From Pseudomonas sp. LS-2 (GTDB lineage Bacteria > Pseudomonadota > Gammaproteobacteria > Pseudomonadales > Pseudomonadaceae): a stretch of DNA of 64,000 nucleotides. The notes under the pieces were generated by a model. That model was not told the DNA's origin and searched no databases. It was given only the letters and a program-made list of their open reading frames with translations. Below, one piece after another: positions 43,526 to 51,981 of the stretch (positions within the stretch are counted from its first letter, which is position 1; each line of letters begins with the position of its first letter). The DNA lies in contig NZ_QXTJ01000026.1 of NCBI RefSeq assembly GCF_003605735.1, positions 5,330 through 69,329 on the forward strand, written 5' to 3'. The position numbers and the translations under genes were made by a program.

Positions 43526-44575
43526 ATGAAGATGACCTTCCGTTGGTACGGGCAAAGCGACCCCGTGACCCTGCAGTACATCCGCCAGATCCCGGGCATG
43601 ACCGGTGTGGTGTCAGCGATTTACGACATCCCCGTCGGCGATGTCTGGCCGCTGGAAAAAATCGCCGAACTCAAGGCCACGGTGAACAGCCATGGCCTGG
43701 AACTGGAGGTCATCGAGAGCGTGCCGGTGCACGAAGACATCAAGCGCGGACTGCCCAGTCGTGACCGCCTGATCGACAACTACGGCCAGACCCTGCGCAA
43801 CCTCGCAGCCTGCGGGATCAAAGTGGTCTGCTACAACTTCATGCCCGTGTTCGACTGGACTCGTTCGACACTGGCGATGGAATTGCCCGATGGCTCGACC
43901 ACCCTGGGGTTCGATGTGGCGGTCATTGAGCAGGCCAATCTGGATGACGGCATCAGCCTGCCGGGCTGGGACGTGAGCTATGAGCCTGAAACCCTGCGTG
44001 CGCTGATCACTGAATACGCGCAGGTCAGCGAGCAGACGTTGCGCGAGCGACTGGCGTATTTTCTGGAGCGCATCATTCCCGTCGCTCGCGAAGCCGGTAT
44101 CAAGATGGCCCTGCACCCGGACGATCCGCCGCGCTCGATGTTCGGCATGCCACGGGTGGTGAAAAATCGCGAGGACCTGGCGCAGATCATGGCGATGGTC
44201 GAGGACCCGGCCAACGGCCTGACCCTGTGCTCCGGGTCGCTGGGCGCGGACCTGGGCAACGATATCCCGTCACTGGTCAGGGAGTTCGGCGGCCAGGGAC
44301 GCATCCATTTCGCTCACCTGCGCAATGTGAAGGTCAATGAGGCTGGCGATTTCTACGAGACGGCTCACCGCTCGGCGGACGGCTCGCTGGACATGGCCGA
44401 GATCGTCAAGGCCTACGTGGAGACCGGCTTCGAAGGTTACTACCGCCCCGACCATGGCAGGATGATCTGGGGCGAAACCGGCAAACCGGGGTATGGCCTG
44501 TATGACCGGGCGTTGGGGGCTGTGTACCTGAACGGGTTGTGGGAAGGGATTCGCAAAAGCATGCCGACGCAGTGA
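43526..44575 (+). CDS. uxuA: Mannonate dehydratase
   Basis: A 349-residue protein of the UxuA xylose-isomerase-like barrel family. It starts [24 protein letters not shown] and carries the metal-binding segments [14 protein letters not shown] near residue 193 and [10 protein letters not shown] near 260, with DHGRMIWGE near 313. It converts D-mannonate to 2-keto-3-deoxygluconate, which enters the Entner-Doudoroff route. ATG 43526 has AAGGA at good spacing. It shares the operator region with the divergent transporter, and the GntR gene follows on the other strand. Confidence 0.92.
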   Translation: MKMTFRWYGQSDPVTLQYIRQIPGMTGVVSAIYDIPVGDVWPLEKIAELKATVNSHGLELEVIESVPVHEDIKRGLPSRDRLIDNYGQTLRNLAACGIKVVCYNFMPVFDWTRSTLAMELPDGSTTLGFDVAVIEQANLDDGISLPGWDVSYEPETLRALITEYAQVSEQTLRERLAYFLERIIPVAREAGIKMALHPDDPPRSMFGMPRVVKNREDLAQIMAMVEDPANGLTLCSGSLGADLGNDIPSLVREFGGQGRIHFAHLRNVKVNEAGDFYETAHRSADGSLDMAEIVKAYVETGFEGYYRPDHGRMIWGETGKPGYGLYDRALGAVYLNGLWEGIRKSMPTQ

Positions 44576-44585
44576 TCAACCTCCT

Positions 44586-44651
44586 GTAGCAGCGCGGCTT
44601 GCCGACGGTGGCGTCTTTGAAATCCTCACCGCCGGCAAGCCGGGCTGCTAC
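44586..44651. repeat. REP inverted-repeat pair
   Basis: GTAGCAGCGCGGCTTGCCG and the complementary CGGCAAGCCGGGCTGCTAC frame a GGTGGCG/CACCGCC-like centre. It lies directly after the uxuA stop and may act as its transcript end. Confidence 0.85.
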
Positions 44652-44679
44652 AGGGGAGTGCAGTTGAAGCAAGAGGAAG

Positions 44680-45387
44680 TCACCCCTGCTCGGCATCCAT
44701 CCCGTCCAGCCAGCGAGACTCGGACTTGCGCAGGTGCTCGCGCATGGCGGTCTGCGCGCCGATCAGATCGCGAGCCTGCACCGCTTGCAGGATCGCCTCG
44801 TGCTCGGCCACGGCCGTCGCCCAGGTTTCGCTGTTCTCGGACTGCTCGCTGACATGGGCGGTGAGCGGGCTGTAGCGTTCTTCGAACAGCGAAGTGATGA
44901 TCCGCACCAAGGTCGAGTTGCCGCTCATCTTCGCCAGCCGCTGATGAAACTTGCGGTCGTCGCCCAGCGCTGGAATGCCCTTGATCGCACCTTCGCGCAT
45001 CTTGTCGATGCAGGTCTGTAGATAACGGTAGTCGGCCTTGGTGCCGTGCAGGCAGGCGAGCATCACACTCTCGCCTTCGATCAGCGCCCGGGCCTGCATC
45101 AGTTCCGACGGGCTTTCGCCCAGGGTGCGGGTCTTGCCTTTGACCCCCAGCAGGTGTTCGCAGACGTAGATCCCCGAGCCCATTCGGATCTCGACACTGC
45201 CCTCGATCTCCAGCGCGATCAGCGCCTCACGCAGGGAGGGTCGGGACACGCCGAGCAACTGCGCCAGGTCCCGCTCAGGCGGCAAGCGGGAACCCGGCTT
45301 GATGCCATTCTTGCGAATATGTTCGCGCAGGCGGTCGGCAGTGATCTGGTAGAGGCGGCGTTCGGTAGGAAGGCTTGGCGCGGTCAT
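44680..45387 (-). CDS. GntR regulator, FadR subfamily (UxuR/ExuR-like)
   Basis: A 235-residue regulator with a winged HTH (RLPPERDLAQLLGVSRPSLREAL near residues 35-60) and an all-helical FCD effector domain carrying the metal-ligand pattern (ARALIEGESVML, ...HQRLA..., AVAEHEAIL). UxuR- and ExuR-type proteins repress hexuronate genes and are released by a hexuronate or its derivative. It is convergent with uxuA. The palindromes upstream of uxuA, the MFS gene and the RspB-like gene suit this family's TGGT/ACCA-style operators, so it is the best candidate regulator for the whole 41.9-48.8 kb unit. Confidence 0.88.
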   Translation of the reverse strand: MTAPSLPTERRLYQITADRLREHIRKNGIKPGSRLPPERDLAQLLGVSRPSLREALIALEIEGSVEIRMGSGIYVCEHLLGVKGKTRTLGESPSELMQARALIEGESVMLACLHGTKADYRYLQTCIDKMREGAIKGIPALGDDRKFHQRLAKMSGNSTLVRIITSLFEERYSPLTAHVSEQSENSETWATAVAEHEAILQAVQARDLIGAQTAMREHLRKSESRWLDGMDAEQG

Positions 45388-45444
45388 GAATCGGGTTCCG
45401 TCAGTCTGCGCCGGAGCATATCACAGCCGTTGCGCAGACCTGTG

Positions 45445-46348
45445 GCGGCAGCAAAACCTGCGCATGCGGTGTGCCTGATGCACCGAGCTGGCTGATCCTA
45501 CTGCCGGTGCCCGGCAGATCGCCGACAAGTCGGGCTCCCACGCCCTCCGGGCAGAAGCGGGATTGCGGTGTGGTTCGAGCTTTTGATTCTGGCCGAAGTC
45601 TGTGGGAGATTGCGGGCGAATGCGTAAGGTCTGTCACATTCACGTCGACTGACCCACCGCAATCGCGGGCAAGCGCGCTCCTACGATGTTTTGGCTCAAT
45701 TCAAAAGCCCGGTAGGCCACAAAGCTGCGGTATTGCAGGAGACGCCGAACGGCTTCTGCCCGGAGGGCGTGGGAGCCAGACTTGTCGGCGATCTGGCGCG
45801 CAGCGGCAGCAAAACCTGCGCATGCGGTGTGCCTGATGCACCGAGCTGGCTGATCCTACTGCCGGTGCCCGGCAGATCGCCGACAAGGTGGAGCGCCACC
45901 CCGGTGGCTCCTACGCCCTCCGGGCAGAAGCGGGATCGCGGTGTGGCTCGAGCTTTGATTCTGGCGGAAGGCCGTGGGAACCGGCTTGCTGGCGAAGGCG
46001 CAGGGTCTGTCACATTGACGTCGACTGCCCCAACCGCAATCGCGGGCAAGCGCGCTCCTACGATGTTTTGGCTCAATTCAAAAGCCCGGTAGGCCACAAA
46101 GCTGCGGTATTGCAGGAGACGCCGAACGGCTTCTGCCCGGAGGGCGTGGGAGCCACCGGGGTGGCGCTCCACCTTGTCGGCGATCTGGCGCGCAGCGGCA
46201 GCAAAACCTGCGCATGCGGTGTGCCTGATGCACCGAGCTGGCTGATCCTACTGCCGGTGCCCGGCAGATCGCCGACAAGGTGGTGCGCCACCCCGGCGAC
46301 CTCCCACGCCTTCGGCAGAAGCGGGATTGCGGTGTGGTTCGAGCTTTT
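45445..46348. repeat. Tandem array of long REP-containing units (2.4 copies)
   Basis: The unit starts GCGGCAGCAAAACCTGCGCA at 45445, 45803 and 46195, so the periods are 358 and 392 bases; the third copy ends near 46348. Copies differ mainly by a small GGTGGCGCTCCACC-type insertion. Each full unit contains a REP of the GCGCTTGCCCGCGAT type (45662-45684, 46039-46061) and a long inverted repeat whose arms begin GGCTTCTGCCCGGAGGGCGT and end in its complement (for example 45751-45795 with 45873-45931). Confidence 0.88.
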
Positions 46349-46362
46349 CATGTCTAAACATA

Positions 46363-46442
46363 CAAGCCGGCTGGCTGGCGAATGCGGTGGGTCAGCCCTT
46401 TCTATGGCGACTGACACTCTGCATTCGCCAGCAAGCCGGCTC
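46363..46442. repeat. Inverted repeat with about 22-bp arms
   Basis: The left arm 46363-46385 (CAAGCCGGCTGGCTGGCGAA...) and right arm 46421-46442 (GCATTCGCCAGCAAGCCGGC...) match with about one internal mismatch and a 35-base loop. It is the same family as 22290-22357 and may end transcription from the following gene's operon. Confidence 0.75.
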
Positions 46443-46466
46443 CCACGAAGTTTGGTGGTGTGTCAG

Positions 46467-47597
46467 TCAGCGTTGCAGTGCGGACTTGAGCCTGGGCTGC
46501 TGCAATCCAGCGACCGCACGCCCCATCTCCACCACCGGCAAAAATCGCCGACGCTTCTTCTCCTCGTGGTTCTGCGCGATATCAGCGATGCGATGCGCAA
46601 GAAACGGATAGAGAAAGCGATCACGCACGCTGGCCAGGTAATCCCGTGCCTGCGCCCCCTGCCCCCTGGCCGCAAACACCGGCAGCACCTCTTGTTCCCA
46701 CACCCCTTCAAGGCTCTGTCGCAATACGGGGTCCTGCATCGCTTGATACACCGTCTCATCGTTCGAACGCTCATCGACCCGCCAGCGCTCGGCGAGCCAA
46801 GTGTGCCCCAGGTTGAGCATGAACAACTTGAACTGCTCGTACTGCTCGAGCTGGTCCGTCACGACAATGCAGGGATGGGTGCAAGGCAGCAACAGCCCTT
46901 CCTGCCGCTCGATGGCCCAGATCGCGTAGGGTTCGGCGACGGCGCCCACCGGCCGAATGGGCTGGGAGACGATGCGATCGACCAGCGAGTTGGCCCAGCG
47001 ACAGGTGTTGCGAAGGTACTGGATGAACGCCGCTTCGATATGCCAATCGGCCGCTAGCTCGATAATGAGATCGCGCAACACATCGCCGTTGCGCGATACC
47101 AGCTCGCAGGGGAACAGGGACAAGGGCGCGCGAGGATTCAACAGCCAGCGATCATGCAGCAACACCAGCAACTTGGCAGGAAAACTCACTGGCGCCGTGG
47201 CGTTCGCGGCCAGCAGCGAGGCGTTGTCCGAAGCGTCCAGCGCATAGCCTTTGTCGCCGGTGTTGGAGATCACCACCTGGACGTCCTTGACCATGGCCTG
47301 CCGAATCCGTTGCCAGTCCTGCGCCGCGTGAACCGCCGTCTGGATCGATGAAGACCAGCACTCTTGGTCGATCACATGGCCGTTGTCCATGCCCTGGATC
47401 CGCACCGGATAACCCGCCCCGCTCGCCAGCGCCTGAACCCGTTGCGTGCTGTCGGCGCTGCCGGTGGTCTGCACCACAGTGACCTTGCCCAGCGCCTCGC
47501 CCTTGGACAGCGCCTGGGAGATGAACAGATCGGCATGGGCCTGAAGGAACCGGCTGGTACCGAATTGCAGAATAGGGGTAAACATTGCATCGCTCAC
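46467..47597 (-). CDS. Mannitol-dehydrogenase-family oxidoreductase (fructuronate/tagaturonate reductase-like)
   Basis: A 376-residue polyol dehydrogenase-family protein. The N-terminal FGTSRFLQAHADLFISQAL replaces the usual GxGxFxRAH dinucleotide loop of this family, VISNTGDKGY is near residue 110, and the C-terminal domain has the Lys-containing LFMLNLGHTWLAE. GTG 47597 has AAGGA eight bases before. Members interconvert fructuronate/mannonate or tagaturonate/altronate with NAD(P)H. At 376 residues it is shorter than E. coli UxuB or UxaB (over 480). Next to uxuA it most likely supplies mannonate, but the exact sugar acid is inferred. Confidence 0.8.
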   Translation of the reverse strand: MSDAMFTPILQFGTSRFLQAHADLFISQALSKGEALGKVTVVQTTGSADSTQRVQALASGAGYPVRIQGMDNGHVIDQECWSSSIQTAVHAAQDWQRIRQAMVKDVQVVISNTGDKGYALDASDNASLLAANATAPVSFPAKLLVLLHDRWLLNPRAPLSLFPCELVSRNGDVLRDLIIELAADWHIEAAFIQYLRNTCRWANSLVDRIVSQPIRPVGAVAEPYAIWAIERQEGLLLPCTHPCIVVTDQLEQYEQFKLFMLNLGHTWLAERWRVDERSNDETVYQAMQDPVLRQSLEGVWEQEVLPVFAARGQGAQARDYLASVRDRFLYPFLAHRIADIAQNHEEKKRRRFLPVVEMGRAVAGLQQPRLKSALQR

Positions 47598-47644
47598 ACA
47601 AAGATCCTTCTGATCAAAACCTGAATCAGACCCACCGCTTTCCT

Positions 47645-47710
47645 GTAGCCGTCCGGCTCGCCGGCGGTGGCAATCCCAAGAACGCCACCGCCGGCAAGCA
47701 GTGCTGCTAC
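47645..47710. repeat. REP inverted-repeat pair
   Basis: GTAGCCGTCCGGCTCGCCGG and the mirrored CCGGCAAGCAGTGCTGCTAC, with inner CGGTGGC/GCCACCG. It sits between the oxidoreductase and the RspB-like gene; its presence suggests the two may not be strictly co-transcribed. Confidence 0.85.
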
Positions 47711-47744
47711 AAAGGCCGCCTCGAACAATCGAACGCGGCAGGTT

Positions 47745-48755
47745 TCAGCACTCGATAATCGCCTTGACCACGCCTTGAGCCGGATCAAGCAACGTCTGAA
47801 AGCGCTCGGTCACTTCATCCAGCTTCATGCGATGCGTGTTGAGCGCCGCATCAGGAATCAACCCTTCGCGCAGGCATTGCTCGACATACCGAAAATCGTC
47901 GACCGTGGCGTTGCGGCTGCCCATCAACGTCGCTTCGCGCTTGTGGAATTCCGGATCGGAGAAGCTGATGGTGTCGCGCACGATGGACACCAGCACGTAC
48001 TTGCCGCCGTGGGCGATGAACTCGAAACCGCGCTCCATGGCCCTGGCATTACCGGTCGCGTCGAATACCACATCGAAGAATTCGCCGTGGGTGATGCGCT
48101 CCAGTTCCGACTTGTCGCTGTCGCCGATCAGCACCGCCGAGTCCACCTGCAAATGCGCCCGACAAAACGCCAGCCGATCCTCGCGGGTGTCCAGCACCGT
48201 GACCTGTGCCCCGCGCAGTCGGGAAAAGATCGCCACCGCCATGCCGATCGGACCGGTGCCGACCACCAGCGCGCGTTGCCCTTTTTGAATATCGGAGCGG
48301 CGCACGGCATGGGCGCCAATGGACAGAAATTCGATCATCGCCGCCTGATCCAGCGAGACGCCATTGGCCTTGAGCACAAAGGCGTGGGGCAAACTCAGGT
48401 ATTCGGTGAAGGCGCCGTCGCGGTGCACGCCCAGTACCTGAATGCGCACACAGCAGTTGGTCTTGCCCTGACGACAGGCGATGCAGTCGCCGCAGGACAG
48501 ATAGGGCATCACGTACACCACGTCGCCCGCTTCCAGCCCGCTGCCCGCCTCGCTTTGCTCGACGACGCCGGAGAACTCGTGGCCCATGACCCGGGGGTAT
48601 TCCAGAAATGGCTGATTGCCGTTGAAGATGTGCAGATCGGTGCCACACACACCGACGCGCTTGATCCGCACCAGTGTCTCCCCCGGCGCGCGTTCGGGCT
48701 TGCGACGATCCTGAACCCGCAAGGAACCTGGCTTTTCACAGACGACTGTAAGCAT
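47745..48755 (-). CDS. Zinc-dependent alcohol dehydrogenase (RspB/L-gulonate dehydrogenase-like)
   Basis: A 336-residue medium-chain dehydrogenase. Catalytic zinc ligands lie in GVCGTDLHIFNG (Cys37) and GHEFSG (His58-Glu59); the structural zinc loop has CGDCIACRQGKTNCC. The Rossmann loop is VVGTGPIGMAVAIFSRLRGA. Related proteins oxidise sugar acids such as L-gulonate, D-galactonate or L-galactonate. In E. coli RspB sits beside a mannonate-dehydratase-like protein. It is the first gene on this strand and has the TTGG-N5-CCAA operators about 130-170 bases upstream. Confidence 0.83.
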   Translation of the reverse strand: MLTVVCEKPGSLRVQDRRKPERAPGETLVRIKRVGVCGTDLHIFNGNQPFLEYPRVMGHEFSGVVEQSEAGSGLEAGDVVYVMPYLSCGDCIACRQGKTNCCVRIQVLGVHRDGAFTEYLSLPHAFVLKANGVSLDQAAMIEFLSIGAHAVRRSDIQKGQRALVVGTGPIGMAVAIFSRLRGAQVTVLDTREDRLAFCRAHLQVDSAVLIGDSDKSELERITHGEFFDVVFDATGNARAMERGFEFIAHGGKYVLVSIVRDTISFSDPEFHKREATLMGSRNATVDDFRYVEQCLREGLIPDAALNTHRMKLDEVTERFQTLLDPAQGVVKAIIEC

Positions 48756-48880
48756 GCTTTCTCTCCAGACCAGATGCCCCGGTCATTGCGTACCGGGCGT
48801 GATCCATTGTTGTTGTGAGGCTGGAAGAGCCGACCTGATCAGGTGCGGCGCCGCTGGAAAAAAGCTACACAGCGATTGCG

Positions 48881-48899
48881 TAATTGGCAAGACCAATTA
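48881..48899. promoter_or_regulatory. Candidate GntR operator, copy 3
   Basis: TAATTGGCAAGACCAATTA is a 19-base palindrome with the same TTGG-N5-CCAA core as the sites at 43303 and 43418. It lies about 130 bases before the RspB-like gene start and upstream of the gene at 49005. Confidence 0.65.
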
Positions 48900-48913
48900 A
48901 ACAGTTTTAGGGA

Positions 48914-48926
48914 TTGGCCTTACCGA
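48914..48926. promoter_or_regulatory. Candidate GntR operator, copy 4 (degenerate)
   Basis: TTGGCCTTACCGA resembles the other three sites, with one change in the right arm. It is 30 bases from copy 3. Confidence 0.45.
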
Positions 48927-49004
48927 ATCACTCGCCGACAAATGCAGGTCACCTGCCGACAGCCGGCTGTAAATCCTCGATGGGCATCGCTATGATCGGA
49001 CCCC

Positions 49005-49406
49005 ATGACGCCCACACTGCCGATTCGCTCACCCTGCCCGCCCGGCGCCTGCATCTGCGACCGAGACCGCCTGCTGGAAACGCCCGGCACGGACACGCGC
49101 ATCCTCTGCCTGACCCGTCAGGAAGAAAAACGCCTGCTCGAACGACTGGAAAATATCGCCAGCCTGGCCGATCTGGAGCACCTGCAGCGGCGCATGTTCG
49201 ATCAACTGGGCATTCGACTGGCAATCGCCCCCGGCTTCAACGAAGTGCGCAGCATGCGCGGCATTGCCATCGACATCGCCGAACTCCCCGGCATGTGCCG
49301 CAAGACCCGCTCGGCAATCCCGGCTGCGATCCGCCGGGGCCTGGAGAAAAACCCGGAAATCGCCTACAGCCTGCTCAACGCCCACGACTTGTTGCGCGAT
49401 GCGTGA
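49005..49406 (+). CDS. Conserved Pseudomonas hypothetical protein with CPPGACIC motif
   Basis: A 133-residue protein. The N-terminus has a compact Cys cluster (CPPGACICDRD, residues 10-20) that could bind a metal, followed by helices (EEKRLLERLENIASLADLEHLQRRMFDQLGI) and a C-terminal half with GIAIDIAELPGMCRKTRSAIPAAIRRGLEKN. I know this layout from other Pseudomonas genomes as a conserved hypothetical, without a function. The ribosome binding site is weak. It lies downstream of the operator copies 3 and 4, but regulation by them is not shown. Confidence 0.7.
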   Translation: MTPTLPIRSPCPPGACICDRDRLLETPGTDTRILCLTRQEEKRLLERLENIASLADLEHLQRRMFDQLGIRLAIAPGFNEVRSMRGIAIDIAELPGMCRKTRSAIPAAIRRGLEKNPEIAYSLLNAHDLLRDA

Positions 49407-49504
49407 ATCGCCGGCCTGCTCAGCGCTGCCTGCCGTGTGTGAGATTTTCTTTCCCGACCTGTCGATTTGAAAAAAATCAGCGCCGGTTGACCTCGAACCT
49501 GGCG

Positions 49505-49690
49505 ATGATGTGCCTGGAGAACCAGGGCGTGGTCTCGAAGAATCGTCGCAAACAGTATGGGTATGCGGTGCCCGATGGAGTGTTCGATTCCATCGAACAG
49601 CAAACCGGGCGGCTGCTGTCCGACAGCGAAGAACCGAGCTCGTCCGAGTCGTTACTTCTCCCAATCCGCTTTGGCGATCTTCAAACCATG
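49505..49690 (+). other. Possible gene fragment, unidentified
   Basis: From ATG 49505 the frame reads MMCLENQGVVSKNRRKQYGY..., followed by a phenylalanine/glutamine-containing helix and a Ser/Glu-rich stretch, protein-like for about 50 residues. It then runs into the antisense of the DUF1989 gene. It looks like the C-terminal end of a gene whose upstream part is missing. I do not recognise the family. Confidence 0.2.
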
Positions 49691-50503
49691 CAAGCCGTTG
49701 TAGCGGGCGCGTTCAGGCTGTTCCCAGCCTTGCAGCAGCGTTGGGTCAAGGTCGTAGATTTCAACACCCAGCGGCCGGCACACGCTCAGCGGGTCCTGCG
49801 CCTCGGGTCCCCACATCGGCAATGACAGGTCGCCGCCCGGACAGGTCGACAACGCACACAGCAGGTCGATTTCCGCGAAGAACTCCAGATAATCGCCCTT
49901 CTGCGCCGGGCAGGCTTTCATGAAGTACATGTCGTCGTGATTCAGGCCCGTGCACTGGAAAATGTTCAGCACATCATGCACGTCGAACTCCGTCAGGCCG
50001 TGGGGCAGCACCGCGCGGGTCAGGTTGGAGTGGCAATGATGATGGAAGTCTTCGCCGGTCAGCATCTTGTTCACGTAAGGGTCGCAGCGAGTGCCGAGCA
50101 AGTCGTGCAGGCGGCCGCCATGCTCATCGATGCCGTAGCTGGCGAGGCTGTCGTCGGTGATGGTGACCATCGGCCGCAGGAACGGCAGGTTGGACCACAG
50201 GCGATCGTGGGTGGTGACGTGAGCGCCCTGTAGTTGACGGGTCCGCGCCGCCCACATGCGTTCGCGCGGGTCGTTGGCGTTCCATACGTTGAAGTCACCG
50301 ACCTGCGGGCCGACCGGTGTGGTGACACGGAACACCTGCCCGGCCTTGACCTTCCATGCGCGCCCGGTGCGAATCGGCACTTCGAATTGCTCGACCAGTG
50401 TGCGGCGATCCTGGCCCTCGCGAATGCGCTCATAGAACGCGGTATCGACCTGCAGGGCAGCGCCTTTGCTGACCTGGTAAGCGGCCGGATAATCTTTGTA
50501 CAT
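49652..50503 (-). CDS. DUF1989 (urea-carboxylase-associated family) protein
   Basis: 283 residues from ATG 50503 with AGGAG six bases before. The domain shows FRVTTPVGPQVGDFNVWNAND (near residue 60), CDPYVNKMLTGEDFHHHCHSNLTRA and the C-terminal LEFFAEIDLLCALSTCPGGDLS with a Cys-rich metal-site pattern. Proteins of this family are paired with urea carboxylase or amine catabolism; one relative is a guanidine-related aminohydrolase partner. A REP pair separates it from the oxygenase genes upstream. Its function here is unknown, but its context suggests a role in processing a nitrogenous product. Confidence 0.78.
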   Translation of the reverse strand: MYKDYPAAYQVSKGAALQVDTAFYERIREGQDRRTLVEQFEVPIRTGRAWKVKAGQVFRVTTPVGPQVGDFNVWNANDPRERMWAARTRQLQGAHVTTHDRLWSNLPFLRPMVTITDDSLASYGIDEHGGRLHDLLGTRCDPYVNKMLTGEDFHHHCHSNLTRAVLPHGLTEFDVHDVLNIFQCTGLNHDDMYFMKACPAQKGDYLEFFAEIDLLCALSTCPGGDLSLPMWGPEAQDPLSVCRPLGVEIYDLDPTLLQGWEQPERARYNGLHGLKIAKADWEK

Positions 50504-50540
50504 GGCAATCTCCTGACGTCTTGATAATCCCGTAATTGAA

Positions 50541-50597
50541 CGGCTTGCCGGCGGTGGCGATTTCGCAAACGCCGCCGCTGGCAAGCCATGCTGCTAC
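50541..50597. repeat. REP inverted-repeat pair, left arm shortened
   Basis: CGGCTTGCCGGCGGTGGCG and CGCCGCTGGCAAGCC with CTGCTAC on the right. The outer GTAGCAG of the left arm is missing. It sits between the DUF1989 and ferredoxin reductase-like genes. Confidence 0.8.
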
Positions 50598-50736
50598 AGA
50601 GGCGAGTTCGGGCGGGTGTGGATCAGCAATTCCAGCGCCTGGTGTTCGGAATCGTCGAGGCAGAGTACTCCGCACACGGTTCAACAACCCGCTTTTATTC
50701 AGGACAGCACAAGGCGTGCCAAGGGAAGTCTGGGCC

Positions 50737-51981
50737 TCAGGCATGAGCACCTCGCAGCAGGCTCTTGAGTGACACGCTGACGTCCGCCAGCGAGTCCCAC
50801 GGCAAGACCACCTGACTCTCGATCAACCGCTCACACAACTTGATGTCCTTGGCGATGCTGTTGCCGATACCCCAGCCACTGGCGCCTTGCAGACGTGCGG
50901 CCGAATCGAGGTACAACAGCAGAAAGCCTGCGTCGGCCAGTTCCCGTTCGATCACGTACGCGTTGGGCGCCAGGGTCCCGACCGTCTGCAAACCGAACTC
51001 GTAGTGATCGGACCAGAAGCCCGGCACCGCGCTGAACGCCTGCTGCTGACCGAGCATGTTCAGCGCCGCCAGACGCCCCTGCGCCTCGGCGTTGCGCCAG
51101 GTTTCCTGCCGATGAAATTCACCGTCGGCGCGCTGGAATTCGCACACATCCCCAGCGGCGTAGATATCCGGCGCGCTGGTTTGCAGAAAGCGGTCGACCC
51201 TGATCCCGCTGCCGGTTGCCAGACCCGCCTCTTGCGCCAGTTCGAGATTGGGCTGCATGCCGATGCCGACCAGCAGCTCATCGCACATCACGCGCTCACC
51301 GCTGAGCAGGCGCACCGAGTCCACCCGCCCCTCGCCCTGGATCCCGTCGATCTGCGCGCCAAGGTGAATCGCCACGCCCTTGCGTCGATGCAGGGTCAGC
51401 AGTGCGTCGGACAGGCGCTCGGGCAACGCTCTTGCCGCCAGCCGCGGGCCGGCTTCCAGCACCGTCACTTCGCAGCCGCGATCCCGCGCAGTGGACGCGA
51501 CTTCCAGGCCGATGAACCCGCCGCCCACCACCAGCAAACGGGTGCCGGGCTTGAGGCGTTGCTGCAGTGCGATCGCCTCATCGAACGTGCGCAGATGATG
51601 CACATTGCTGAAGCGCCGTCCGCTAAAATCCAGACTGCGGGACGTGCCGCCCATGGCCAGCAGCAACCGGCGGTAACCCAGCGTCACGCCGCTGTCCAGA
51701 GCCACTTGATGGCGCTCGGCATCAATGCCGATCACGCGAACGCCGCTGCGATGTTCGATCCCTGAGGCCATGAAACTCGCCTCGCTGAACAGGCTGCACT
51801 CCTCCAGGGACGACTCGCCCTTGAGCAACGCCTTGGACAGCGGCGGGCGTTCGTAGGGCAGATGCGACTCCTCGCCGACCAGCACGATGGGCCCCGTGAA
51901 ACCCGACTCGCGCAAGGTCAACGCGGCACGCCCTCCGGCGTGTCCGGCGCCAACGATCACCATTGCCTCGTGCTGGCTCAT
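50737..51981 (-). CDS. NAD(P)H:ferredoxin reductase, FAD-dependent (MocF-like)
   Basis: A 414-residue reductase of the BphA4/rubredoxin-reductase type. FAD loop VIVGAGHAGGRAALTLRESG (residues 8-27), NAD loop LVVGGGFIGLEVASTARDRG and a C-terminal FAD contact (DIYAAGDVCEF). ATG 51981 overlaps the Rieske gene stop (ATGA). It should reduce the Rieske protein, which feeds electrons to the di-iron oxygenase upstream: a complete three-component chain. The longer open frame to 52116 is inside the Rieske gene and is not used. Confidence 0.86.
   Translation of the reverse strand: MSQHEAMVIVGAGHAGGRAALTLRESGFTGPIVLVGEESHLPYERPPLSKALLKGESSLEECSLFSEASFMASGIEHRSGVRVIGIDAERHQVALDSGVTLGYRRLLLAMGGTSRSLDFSGRRFSNVHHLRTFDEAIALQQRLKPGTRLLVVGGGFIGLEVASTARDRGCEVTVLEAGPRLAARALPERLSDALLTLHRRKGVAIHLGAQIDGIQGEGRVDSVRLLSGERVMCDELLVGIGMQPNLELAQEAGLATGSGIRVDRFLQTSAPDIYAAGDVCEFQRADGEFHRQETWRNAEAQGRLAALNMLGQQQAFSAVPGFWSDHYEFGLQTVGTLAPNAYVIERELADAGFLLLYLDSAARLQGASGWGIGNSIAKDIKLCERLIESQVVLPWDSLADVSVSLKSLLRGAHA

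Larger units (their letters stand above)
45388..46466. other. Repeat-filled non-coding region
   Basis: Over 1 kb between two minus-strand genes. Almost all of it is the tandem array at 45445-46348 plus the inverted repeat at 46363-46442. Several open frames cross it but change composition at repeat borders, so none is a gene. Confidence 0.75.

Noticed and set aside
45388-46466. CRISPR array suggested by regular repeats
   Set aside because: The unit is 358-392 bases long, copies are nearly identical throughout, there are no short spacers and no cas genes.
45471-47057. Open frames crossing the tandem array (for example 45888-47057 on the plus strand)
   Set aside because: They read through palindromic repeats and then through the antisense of the oxidoreductase gene; composition is Arg/Pro/Ala-rich and no domain is recognisable.
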